The notes under the pieces: generated by a model
Seen by the model: only the letters and a program-made list of their open reading frames with translations
Told to the model about the DNA's origin: nothing
The model's database searches: none
Assembly (NCBI GenBank): GCA_041390365.1
Contig: JAWKQB010000001.1
Coordinates: 620,001-684,000, forward strand
DNA from: Syntrophotaleaceae bacterium
GTDB lineage: Bacteria > Desulfobacterota > Desulfuromonadia > Desulfuromonadales > Syntrophotaleaceae
Length of the DNA stretch: 64,000 nucleotides
Reading direction: 5' to 3'
Position numbers and translations under genes: made by a program
Part shown: in pieces, positions 57,683 through 64,000 of the stretch
Layout of the letters: each line of letters starts with the position of its first letter
Numbering within the stretch: position 1 is the stretch's first letter

Positions 57683-58071
57683 GACCGGGACTCCCTGATG
57701 CCGGCCTGCAGCTGCGCCTCGAATTCTCCCCGGGTTGCTTCGCCCAGATCCTTGAGCATTTCGATGCGGTCGGCGCCGATGCCGAGCAGCAGTTCCCGTC
57801 CCCGCACTTCCACCAGACACAGGCTTTTCTTGGGGCCCAGAGGGCGCATTTCGCGGACCTGGATGAGACTGCCTTTCGCCTTGGGCAGCCAGGCCAGTCC
57901 CCGTCGGCTGAGTGCATAGAGCAGCAGCAGAAAGCCGACCACCAGCAGCAGGCCGGCCAGCAGGCGGAGGCTGCTTCCGAGCAGACCGGGGGAGGCCATT
58001 TCCGCCGAGGGGGCGGCTTGGGCAATGGCCGGGATCAGGAGCAGGGCGGTGATGATTCTCATGCAGGTCAT
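57679..58071 (-). CDS. fliO: flagellar protein FliO
   Basis: The 130-residue bitopic protein has an N-terminal signal-like segment (residues 1-20), a membrane helix (about 35-55, LLAGLLLVVGFLLLLYAL) and a small cytoplasmic domain with LIQVREMRPLGPKKSLCLVEVRGRELLLGIG. It assists assembly of FliP into the gate. ATG at 58071 overlaps the fliN stop, and its end overlaps fliP. Confidence 0.9.
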   Translation of the reverse strand: MTCMRIITALLLIPAIAQAAPSAEMASPGLLGSSLRLLAGLLLVVGFLLLLYALSRRGLAWLPKAKGSLIQVREMRPLGPKKSLCLVEVRGRELLLGIGADRIEMLKDLGEATRGEFEAQLQAGIRESRS

Positions 58072-58382
58072 CCCAGATTTTCGATCCGTTCAGAGGGGCT
58101 GACCACATCGGTCAGACGCAAACCGTACTTGTCCTTGACCAGCACGGCTTCGCCGCGGGCGATAAGCCGGGAATTGACATAGAGATCAAGGGGTTCTCCG
58201 GCCAGCTTGTCCAGTTCGATGATCGAGCCTTCCTGCATCTGCAGAAGGTCCTTGATCAGGATGCGTGAACGTCCGATCTCCACGGAGACCTGCAGGGGAA
58301 CATCCAGCAGAAATCCAAGTTCCCTCGATTTTTCCGGGGTTTCAAGATTTTTGGTGCCGGGTTTGTCTTCTGTGGTTGCCAT
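58068..58382 (-). CDS. fliN: flagellar motor switch protein FliN
   Basis: The 104-residue protein has a short N-terminal variable part and the SpoA domain: LLDVPLQVSVEIGRSRILIKDLLQMQEGSIIELDKLAGEPLDLYVNSRLIARGEAVLVKDKYGLRLTDV. It forms the base of the C-ring and helps recruit export complexes. An AGGT site precedes ATG. It follows fliM by 7 bp. Confidence 0.97.
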   Translation of the reverse strand: MATTEDKPGTKNLETPEKSRELGFLLDVPLQVSVEIGRSRILIKDLLQMQEGSIIELDKLAGEPLDLYVNSRLIARGEAVLVKDKYGLRLTDVVSPSERIENLG

Positions 58383-58389
58383 GATTACC

Positions 58390-59400
58390 TCATTTCCTTT
58401 TCGATTCGGCTTGCTTTATCTCTTCGGCCCGTTTCAACACCCGGACCGCCTTGTTGCCCTTGGTGACCCCCGCCTGGACCAGATACTTGGGACGCCCTTC
58501 GACGAGCAGAGTCAGAGGAGCGCTCGGGTCCCGCCCCAGGTCGATAATGTCCCCCACCTGGAAATTCAGGATATCCCTGACCGGCAGGGCGATCTCGGCC
58601 AGCTGGGCGACCACTTCGGCTTCCATTTCGACGACTTCCTCTCCTATCGTCTCCCTCCATGCACTGAAGCTTTTTTTCGCCATGGGTGCCATCTGTTCGC
58701 GCATTTTGTCCCGCAACGGTTCCAGCGAAGGCAGCGGCAGCACAAGGGTGAGTTGGCCTTCGAGTTTGCGCAGAGTCACCTTGAAGCGGCAGACGATCAC
58801 CAAAGTGTCGGCGGGCACGATGTTGACCAGGCGGGGATTGTTCTCGATCTTGACCAGGAGACTGTTCAACTTTTCCAGAGGCAGAAAGGCCTTTTCCAGA
58901 TCGAGGCAGGCATCGTCGAAAACACCCTTCAGCACATGCCGCTCGATGGTTGTAAGGGGGCGGTTGGGTGCGGGACGTTTCTGTTCGACCTTGCCGCCGA
59001 GCAGGTTTTCCATGATGAAAAAGGCCAATTCCCCGCTCATGATGAACAGTCCGCCCCAGCGCAGGGGATCGAGGCGGATCAGTCCGATGGCCTCCCTCTC
59101 GCCCAGACGCTGCAGAAAATTATCAAACTCGTAGGTTTCGATAGCCGTCCGTTTGACCGTGACCGAACTTTGCAGGCAGTTTGTGAGAGAGATACCGTAG
59201 TTGCGGCCAAAGGAGTCCATGATGATATCCAGGTTGTCGAACTTGCACTGGCGCGAACTCTGGGCAAAAAGCAGATCGAGCTGGCGCACCTGTTTTTCGC
59301 CGTATGGTCCGCCGGATTCTACGGGGTCGACATCGATATCCCCATCCTGCACGGCCGAAAGCAGTTCTGCGATTTCTTCCTTGGAAAGAATGCGTTCCAC
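58390..59400 (-). CDS. fliM: flagellar motor switch protein FliM
   Basis: The 336-residue protein begins RILSKEEIAELLSAVQDGD (the CheY-P-binding EIDxLL-type motif is weak here) and has LDLLFAQSSRQCKF, then the CheC-like middle domain and a C-terminal SpoA domain (about 255-320). It sets motor direction. The start is GTG at 59400 after AGGGG; the annotated frame starts Met at this codon. It is followed by fliN. Confidence 0.96.
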   Translation of the reverse strand: MERILSKEEIAELLSAVQDGDIDVDPVESGGPYGEKQVRQLDLLFAQSSRQCKFDNLDIIMDSFGRNYGISLTNCLQSSVTVKRTAIETYEFDNFLQRLGEREAIGLIRLDPLRWGGLFIMSGELAFFIMENLLGGKVEQKRPAPNRPLTTIERHVLKGVFDDACLDLEKAFLPLEKLNSLLVKIENNPRLVNIVPADTLVIVCRFKVTLRKLEGQLTLVLPLPSLEPLRDKMREQMAPMAKKSFSAWRETIGEEVVEMEAEVVAQLAEIALPVRDILNFQVGDIIDLGRDPSAPLTLLVEGRPKYLVQAGVTKGNKAVRVLKRAEEIKQAESKRK

Positions 59401-59409
59401 GGCAAGCCC

Positions 59410-59913
59410 CTACTGAACGACGAAATCGGTAAAGTAGATTTTTTGTACACTGTCCTTTCCCAGGATCTCGTTGAGACGGTCCAGCAGTTCGCTGCGAAGC
59501 TGCAGTTTTCCCTGAAGGTCGGACAGTTCGTTGAAGGTCTTGTTGCCCATCAGCAGCAAAATGGCATCCCGTACCTGCGGCATCCTCTGTTTCACCGCTT
59601 CACTCTTCGTTTCGTCCTGAACCTCGAGGGTGATGGCGGCCTTCAGGTAGCGGGTTCCGTCCGGATCAAGGATATTGACGATGAAGGGTTCGATATCGAC
59701 CATCGGTCCGACAAGATCGGATGATCGGGGCGAGACCGAGGCTTCGGTGCCTGGACTTCCTGCAGCCGTCGACGGCTCTTCACCCTTCAGCAGCAGAAAG
59801 GCCGTTATGCCTCCGCCAATCAACAGGACTGCAAGAGCCCCTGCAATGATCAGGAATAGTGGGGACTTTTTTGTGGAAGATCCCTGTTCGGATGCGTTTT
59901 CTTTTTCAGCCAT
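59410..59913 (-). CDS. fliL: flagellar basal-body protein FliL
   Basis: The 167-residue protein has one N-terminal membrane helix (about 20-40, LFLIIAGALAVLLIGGGITAFLLL) and a periplasmic domain with MVDIEPFIVNILDPDGTRYLKAAITLEVQDE and a stomatin-like fold. FliL rings surround the stator and raise torque. GGAGGA precedes ATG by 11 bases. It lies between motB and fliM. Confidence 0.94.
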   Translation of the reverse strand: MAEKENASEQGSSTKKSPLFLIIAGALAVLLIGGGITAFLLLKGEEPSTAAGSPGTEASVSPRSSDLVGPMVDIEPFIVNILDPDGTRYLKAAITLEVQDETKSEAVKQRMPQVRDAILLLMGNKTFNELSDLQGKLQLRSELLDRLNEILGKDSVQKIYFTDFVVQ

Positions 59914-59949
59914 AAATAAAATTCCTCCGGTATGATTTCAGACTTCAAT

Positions 59950-60696
59950 TCAAAAGGGCATCTGATCGCGCGCGTCGATCAGGTAGGGAAGATCGTCCCG
60001 GTAATGGTTGAGACTTTCGAGCACGAACTCGACCCTGCGGTTCAGCGTCCGACCTTCCTCGGTGTTGTTGGGAGCGACCGGATGCTGATCGCCGTAACCG
60101 ACCGCCGCCAAACGTTCCAGAGGGATCAGCTTTTCATCGACCAGAAATTTCAAAACGGCGACCGCCCGCTGGATCGAAAGATCCCAATTGGTCATGGCGG
60201 GGTCGCCAGAGGACAAATTGTCTGTATGCCCTTCAATGCGCAGAGCCAGTGGCAGGGGGCGTACCAGGCCGGCGATCTTGCGCAAAACCGGGTAGGCGGT
60301 CGATTTCAGCTGGCGGGACCCCGGATCGAAGAGAATGGAATCCTTGACCTGCAGGATGACCGCTCCGCGGTCCTTGACCAGTTTGATGTCCTCATCGATC
60401 TTCATCCGGCTCATGATGACGTTTATCTTGTTGTAAAGCCGTTGCACGTAGTCATCGTCGACCGGGGTAAAACTGACGATCTTCGGCTTATCGATCTCGG
60501 TCCGGGCAGAGGTGCCGAAGATGCCGAAAGCTCCTCTCAGCGAACCCAGGGCATCCCGAACCTTGCTGATGTCCATGTTGGCCATGGACAGCAACAGAAC
60601 AAAAAAGGTCAGCAGCAGGGTGACCATGTCGGCGTAGGTCACCATCCAGGCCGGAGCACCGCCTTCACCTCCGGATTTCTTTTTCTTTGGGGGCAT
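59950..60696 (-). CDS. motB: flagellar stator protein MotB
   Basis: The 248-residue protein has a Lys-rich N-terminus, one membrane helix (PAWMVTYADMVTLLLTFFVLLLSM) with the proton-path Asp in TYADM, a plug/linker, and an OmpA-like peptidoglycan-binding domain (about 115-235, with RIEGHTDNLSSG and NWDLSIQRAVAVLKFL). It anchors MotA to the wall. ATG at 60696 lies 4 bp after the motA stop, so they are co-translated. Confidence 0.96.
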   Translation of the reverse strand: MPPKKKKSGGEGGAPAWMVTYADMVTLLLTFFVLLLSMANMDISKVRDALGSLRGAFGIFGTSARTEIDKPKIVSFTPVDDDYVQRLYNKINVIMSRMKIDEDIKLVKDRGAVILQVKDSILFDPGSRQLKSTAYPVLRKIAGLVRPLPLALRIEGHTDNLSSGDPAMTNWDLSIQRAVAVLKFLVDEKLIPLERLAAVGYGDQHPVAPNNTEEGRTLNRRVEFVLESLNHYRDDLPYLIDARDQMPF

Positions 60697-60699
60697 ATG

Positions 60700-61479
60700 C
60701 TATCCCTTCTTTTTGGTTCCGAAGTTTGATTGGCGATCCTTGGGCGCCACGAAGGCGTGCAGCTTCTGCTCTATGATGCGGGGATTCTCGCCTTCCAGAA
60801 TCGACTTCATCCCCTCGGCTACCAGTGTTTTGTCCAGGATCTCTCCCGCCGACCGGTTTTTCAGTTTGCCGGCCATGGGCAGACAGATGACGTTGGCAAC
60901 GACCGCTCCATAGAAGGTCGTCAGCAGCGCGACGGCCATGGCCGGGCCGATGCTGGAAGGATCGTTCATGGTCTGGAGCATCTGTACCAGGCCGATAAGG
61001 GTGCCGATCATGCCCATGGCCGGTGCATAGGTGCCCATGGCCACAAGGATATCGGCGCCTTTTTCATGGCGGTCCTGGATGTACTCGATTTCCCGGTCGA
61101 GCATTTCCTTGAGCTTTTCGGGCTCCTGCCCATCCACCGCCATCTGCAGCCCTTTCAGGAAAAACGGGTCACTGACCTCGCCCACCACCGTCTGCAGGGA
61201 GAGAATCCCTTCCTTGCGTGCCTTCCCGGCAAATCGGATCAACTGCTCGATGCGCTCGGTCGAGGAGGTTTTTTTGTAAAGAAAAGCTTTTTTGACGATG
61301 GAAGCGGTACCGAAGACTTCTCCGAAGGGATAATGAACCAGTGTCGCCCCCACAGTACCGCCGAAGACGATGATTATGGAGGGGATGTCGACGAAGAGAA
61401 AGATTCCGCCCCCCTGGGCGATGGCAATTATCATCAGGCCGAAGGCGGCGGCAATCCCGAGAATGGTCGAGAGATCCAT
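60700..61479 (-). CDS. motA: flagellar stator protein MotA
   Basis: The 259-residue protein has four membrane helices and the MotA/PomA family blocks IIVFGGTVGATLVHYP, ILVAMGTYAPAMGMIGTLIGLVQML and FYGAVVANVICLPMAGKLKNRS. It couples ion flow to rotation with MotB. It is the first gene of the sigma-54-driven operon. ATG at 61479 has AGAGGG. Ion specificity (H+ or Na+) cannot be read with confidence. Confidence 0.96.
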   Translation of the reverse strand: MDLSTILGIAAAFGLMIIAIAQGGGIFLFVDIPSIIIVFGGTVGATLVHYPFGEVFGTASIVKKAFLYKKTSSTERIEQLIRFAGKARKEGILSLQTVVGEVSDPFFLKGLQMAVDGQEPEKLKEMLDREIEYIQDRHEKGADILVAMGTYAPAMGMIGTLIGLVQMLQTMNDPSSIGPAMAVALLTTFYGAVVANVICLPMAGKLKNRSAGEILDKTLVAEGMKSILEGENPRIIEQKLHAFVAPKDRQSNFGTKKKG

Positions 61480-61546
61480 TAGTTAAAACCCTCTACTTGT
61501 CAGAATGTTGTCGATCCCGGACAGAAGGCCTGTCCAAACAGCTATT

Positions 61547-61562
61547 GGCAAGTAACATGCCA
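61547..61562 (-). promoter_or_regulatory. sigma-54 promoter of the motA-fliA operon
   Basis: On the minus strand TGGCATGTTACTTGCC has the -24 GG and -12 GC exactly ten bases apart, matching the TGGCACG-N4-TTGC pattern. It lies 68-83 bp upstream of motA. Enhancer-binding regulator sites were not identified. The remaining 61563-61910 holds no feature I recognise beyond weak AT-rich sequence. Confidence 0.75.
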
Positions 61563-61910
61563 GTCGCCGTCAATTTATCGTGATGACCTTGAATGCCGCG
61601 GAAAAACCCTGGTGAATTGACTGGTTGGATAAAATGAACAGGAAAACCGAACAGAGAGCCGGGGGAAAAGAGCCATCCGTGACCGGGCAAGTGGCGGAAG
61701 GAGGGCTGTCAGGTATTTGACATCTGCTTTTTGTTCGACGAAATATTTGCCATCCGCAAAAAAGAGGATAGTCTGAAAAATAAATAATAAAGGCGAACTG
61801 CTTGATTTTCATGAAAAACAGGTCCGGGAGATTGCAAAGTGCACGCCCGAATGTATTCCTTGGTTCTGCTGATGACACTGGCCCTGGTCTGCAACGGAAA
61901 GGAGGCCACA

Positions 61911-62378
61911 ATGGCTTTGGAACTCAAATCTCCTGCCTTTGAGAAGGGTGGCGATATCCCGGCGCGATACACCTGCCAGGGGGACAATATTTCGCCTCCC
62001 CTTGAATGGTCGGGTGTGCCGAGGGAGACCAAGAGTCTGGTTCTGATAGTGGATGATCCCGATGCGCCCGATCCGGATGCGCCGAAAATGACCTGGGTTC
62101 ACTGGGTCCTCTACAATCTGCCGCCGGACAGCGAGGGACTTCCCGAAGCTGTCGACAAGTTGCCGTCAGGCACCGGCGAAGGGCTGAACGACTGGAAAAA
62201 AACCGGTTATGGCGGACCTTGCCCGCCCATCGGCAATCACCGCTATATTCACAAGCTCTATGCCCTGGACAAGGTATTGGACCCTCTGGAGCGGCCGACC
62301 AAGTCAGACATAGAGGCGGCCATGTCGGGTCATATTTTGGACCAGGCCGAGTTGATGGGCACCTACCAAAAACACTGA
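61911..62378 (+). CDS. YbhB/YbcL-family protein (PEBP/Raf-kinase-inhibitor-like)
   Basis: The 155-residue protein is a full YbhB/YbcL type: FEKGGDIPARYTCQGDNISPPLEWSGVP, SLVLIVDDPDAPDP, WVHWVLYNLPPDS and YGGPCPPIGNHRYIHKLYALD. The fold binds anionic ligands; bacterial roles are unclear. A frame open to 61839 would add a hydrophobic leader, but ATG at 61911 has AAAGGAGG five bases upstream, so it is taken as the start and the protein is cytosolic. It is separated from motA by the sigma-54 promoter. Confidence 0.9.
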   Translation: MALELKSPAFEKGGDIPARYTCQGDNISPPLEWSGVPRETKSLVLIVDDPDAPDPDAPKMTWVHWVLYNLPPDSEGLPEAVDKLPSGTGEGLNDWKKTGYGGPCPPIGNHRYIHKLYALDKVLDPLERPTKSDIEAAMSGHILDQAELMGTYQKH

Positions 62379-62426
62379 AACAACCCATGCCCGAACTGTG
62401 CGGGCCAAACCAGAGGAGGAAAAGAG

Positions 62427-62741
62427 ATGAAATGGATGAACATTGTGAGCCGACTTCTCCTGGGGACATTTCTGTTATCTTCATTGATCGCTTGTGCGGG
62501 AGGCCCGGAGAGCCGCAGTACGGGGGCCTACCTTGACGATGCCTCCATTACGACAAAAGTTAAGACCGCTCTGATCACCGCTGAAGAGGTTGCCGCAAGA
62601 AACGTTCAGGTCGATACCTATAAGGGCGTTGTGCAGTTGAGCGGGTTTGTCAAAACCGCGCAGGACAAGCAACGGGCCGAGGAAATAGCGAGCGAGGTCG
62701 GCGGCGTCATTCGGGTACAGAACGATCTGCTGATTCGATAG
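62427..62741 (+). CDS. BON-domain lipoprotein (OsmY-like)
   Basis: The 104-residue protein has a signal peptide with lipobox LIAC (Cys about residue 23) and one BON domain (about 36-103): DDASITTKVKTALITAEEVAARNVQVDTYKGVVQLSGFVKTAQDKQRAEEIASEVGGVIRVQNDLLI. BON domains bind membranes or peptidoglycan and are often envelope-stress proteins. GAGGAAAAGAG precedes ATG. It follows the PEBP gene on the same strand. Confidence 0.9.
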   Translation: MKWMNIVSRLLLGTFLLSSLIACAGGPESRSTGAYLDDASITTKVKTALITAEEVAARNVQVDTYKGVVQLSGFVKTAQDKQRAEEIASEVGGVIRVQNDLLIR

Positions 62742-62870
62742 CGCCGGTTTCTGATTTCGCCCTGTGCCTCCAAGCCGGGGAGGATTCAGGATCCCGGCCC
62801 TAGAGCGGAGAGGGAGACTCGGCTATCTGTCCTGATCTGTCTGCGAAGAGTATGATGGGAAGGAACCCTG

Positions 62871-64000
62871 ATGAGCGAAAAGTACCCGCCGGGATTTCAG
62901 AGCATGCTGTCATTTCCCCTTGTCGACGCCCTCCTGGGGCGTCGCTCCCGGCGTTTTTTCCAGGGTGCCGAAATTCCGGACGGCGTTTTGGCTTTCCAGT
63001 CGCGACGGCCGCAGTTCCCATTGACCGAGCTGGAAAAAATGCTGGTGGTGGCCGCTTGCGGGGGGAACAGTTCATGGAACCACCTGATCTACCGGGCCGC
63101 CCGTTACGCACCTTACCTTTCCAATTATGCCGGTGCAGCAGGCGGCCGCACCTTCCCCTCGGCGGCAGGATTCCATACGAGTCAGACCTTTTTTACCGAC
63201 GATGACGGTGTCTACCTGCTCGACATGCGTGATGCGCCGTCCTTCCAGGACCGAACCGAGGACGGGGCCCTCGACCCTGAAGCCTTTGTACAGAACGTCC
63301 GCAACCGAGTCCGCAAAATTGGGGAAGGGCGCCTGCAGCTTCCACCCGAAGTGCCCTTCACCGAACCCCACAACACCTGGGTCTTCAACCAGCCGTCCAC
63401 GCTGGTGGTCGTCCCCGTCGGCGACCTGGCTCAGCATGTGCTGCTCAATCTTCTCTACATGCTGCAGAACGGCCTGGTCCTGTATGACGACCTCAACCGG
63501 CGGTCCATCCCGGGCATAGAAAAGTTCAAGGACATCGTCGATGTCGAAAACGTCTGGCCGATCACCTTCGTCGAACAGTGGTCTCTGTCGGAACTGACCG
63601 TGGAACTGGGAACCAGCTGTTACGCGGGGGTTCTCATGCTGCAGGCCATGGGCCTGGGCGGGTGGATGTTCAACGGTGTCGATCCTTTCGCCATGCTGGG
63701 CGCCAGCGGCGATTCAAAGGCACCGGGCCTGGGCTTCCGTTACGACAGCGACGACCGCTGGCCCTATCCGAACCCGACCGGTCTGGAGGGGGTGATGGAA
63801 GGCTACTGTCCGCCCCACTACCGGGATATGCGGGATGCCGTCGACGCCCTCTGCCAGCGCAAGTTCGGCCCGGGCGGACCCTTCCACCCCGAAACGCCCG
63901 GCCCCTGGAAAGACAGCCGCAAGGTGCGTTCCGCGGCCCAGTTTCACGACGAAAGGTTCCGCGAATGCATCGCCTTTCAGGCCCGGTATCTCTACGACAC
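62871..64000 (+). CDS. nitroreductase-like (SagB/ThcOx-type) protein, partial
   Basis: About 376 residues are open to the right edge. GGAAGGA precedes ATG at 62871. The region around residue 90 (GGRTFPSAAGFHTSQTFFTD) followed by DGVYLLD resembles the FMN-binding segment of SagB/ThcOx nitroreductases, which read PSAGALYP and GLYHYD. The rest, with SWNHLIYRAARYAPYLSNYAGA, WVFNQPSTLVVVPVGD and ELGTSCYAGVLMLQAMGLGGWM, does not match a family I can name. Function is thus only tentative. No leader peptide-type substrate is visible in the window. Confidence 0.6.
   Translation, partial: MSEKYPPGFQSMLSFPLVDALLGRRSRRFFQGAEIPDGVLAFQSRRPQFPLTELEKMLVVAACGGNSSWNHLIYRAARYAPYLSNYAGAAGGRTFPSAAGFHTSQTFFTDDDGVYLLDMRDAPSFQDRTEDGALDPEAFVQNVRNRVRKIGEGRLQLPPEVPFTEPHNTWVFNQPSTLVVVPVGDLAQHVLLNLLYMLQNGLVLYDDLNRRSIPGIEKFKDIVDVENVWPITFVEQWSLSELTVELGTSCYAGVLMLQAMGLGGWMFNGVDPFAMLGASGDSKAPGLGFRYDSDDRWPYPNPTGLEGVMEGYCPPHYRDMRDAVDALCQRKFGPGGPFHPETPGPWKDSRKVRSAAQFHDERFRECIAFQARYLYD

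Noticed and set aside
58207..59724. 505-codon plus-strand frame across fliN-fliM-fliL
   Set aside because: It is antisense to three well-supported flagellar genes and has no recognisable domain.
61736..61790. TTGACA-type promoter upstream of the PEBP gene
   Set aside because: No acceptable -10 at 16-18 bp; too weak to annotate.
61839..61910. Longer PEBP-family protein with a hydrophobic leader
   Set aside because: The internal ATG at 61911 has a much stronger ribosome site and matches the usual start of YbhB proteins.

Overview
The window reads as chromosome of a Gram-negative, flagellated deltaproteobacterium, most likely of the order Desulfuromonadales (Geobacter/Desulfuromonas/Pelobacter relatives). 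This is inferred from gene content: a TonB-dependent receptor, outer-membrane L-ring and P-ring flagellar proteins, a CsrA-FliW pair with a sigma-54/sigma-28 flagellar hierarchy, PurT, a corrin-type methylase and many GGDEF/PilZ proteins. No rRNA, tRNA, CRISPR array, prophage or insertion sequence was recognised.

Layout. 1-2524 (minus): a methyltransferase and TonB-receptor operon, cut by the left edge, behind a promoter covered by three operator-like dyads spaced exactly 20 bp apart. 2946-27000: mixed housekeeping genes in small units: purT, a PP2C phosphatase, tlyA with a tetrapyrrole methylase, an SbcD/SbcC-like pair with a HIT protein, a DksA/TraR-type zinc-finger protein, an unusual RelA/SpoT homologue that seems to have lost its synthetase site, a Bax-type lipoprotein, a lytic transglycosylase, methyltransferases, a cyclophilin, pncB, ybaK, a rhomboid protease, an aldehyde dehydrogenase, an L,D-transpeptidase and a glycosyltransferase. 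27017-28526: a TraB/PrgY-family protein and, upstream of it, a structured non-coding RNA with its own promoter and terminator that looks like 6S RNA. 28666-35338: a c-di-GMP block (two GGDEF proteins, two PilZ proteins) interleaved with a FliK-like/FlhB-like pair.

31045-61479 is one large flagellar region, almost wholly on the minus strand. In order of transcription from the right: motA-motB-fliL-fliM-fliN-fliO-fliP-fliQ-fliR-flhB-flhA-flhF-flhG-fliA-orf behind a sigma-54 promoter (stator, C-ring, export gate, placement and the sigma-28 gene); flgF-flgG-flgA-flgH-flgI-flgJ (rod and rings); flgM-flgN-flgK-flgL-csrA-fliW (anti-sigma factor, chaperone, hook-filament junction, translational control); fliC-flaG-fliD-fliS-fliT-like (filament); then PilZ proteins and fliK-like. 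Four sigma-28-type promoters share one architecture (TAAA-type -35, exactly 12 bp, GTCGA-type -10), in front of fliC, flgF, flgM and fliK-like. The flagellin leader carries a GGA hairpin plus a GGA-containing Shine-Dalgarno, the layout of a CsrA-repressed flagellin mRNA, and csrA and fliW lie immediately upstream. Hook, MS-ring and export-ATPase genes (flgBCDE, fliEFGHI) are not in the window.

The most striking non-coding feature is the intergenic DNA. Nearly every larger gap carries an inverted repeat from one of several families built from degenerate 6-7-base words, and some supply the last codons or stop codon of neighbouring genes. 61911-64000 holds a PEBP-family protein, a BON lipoprotein and a partial nitroreductase-like protein running off the right edge.
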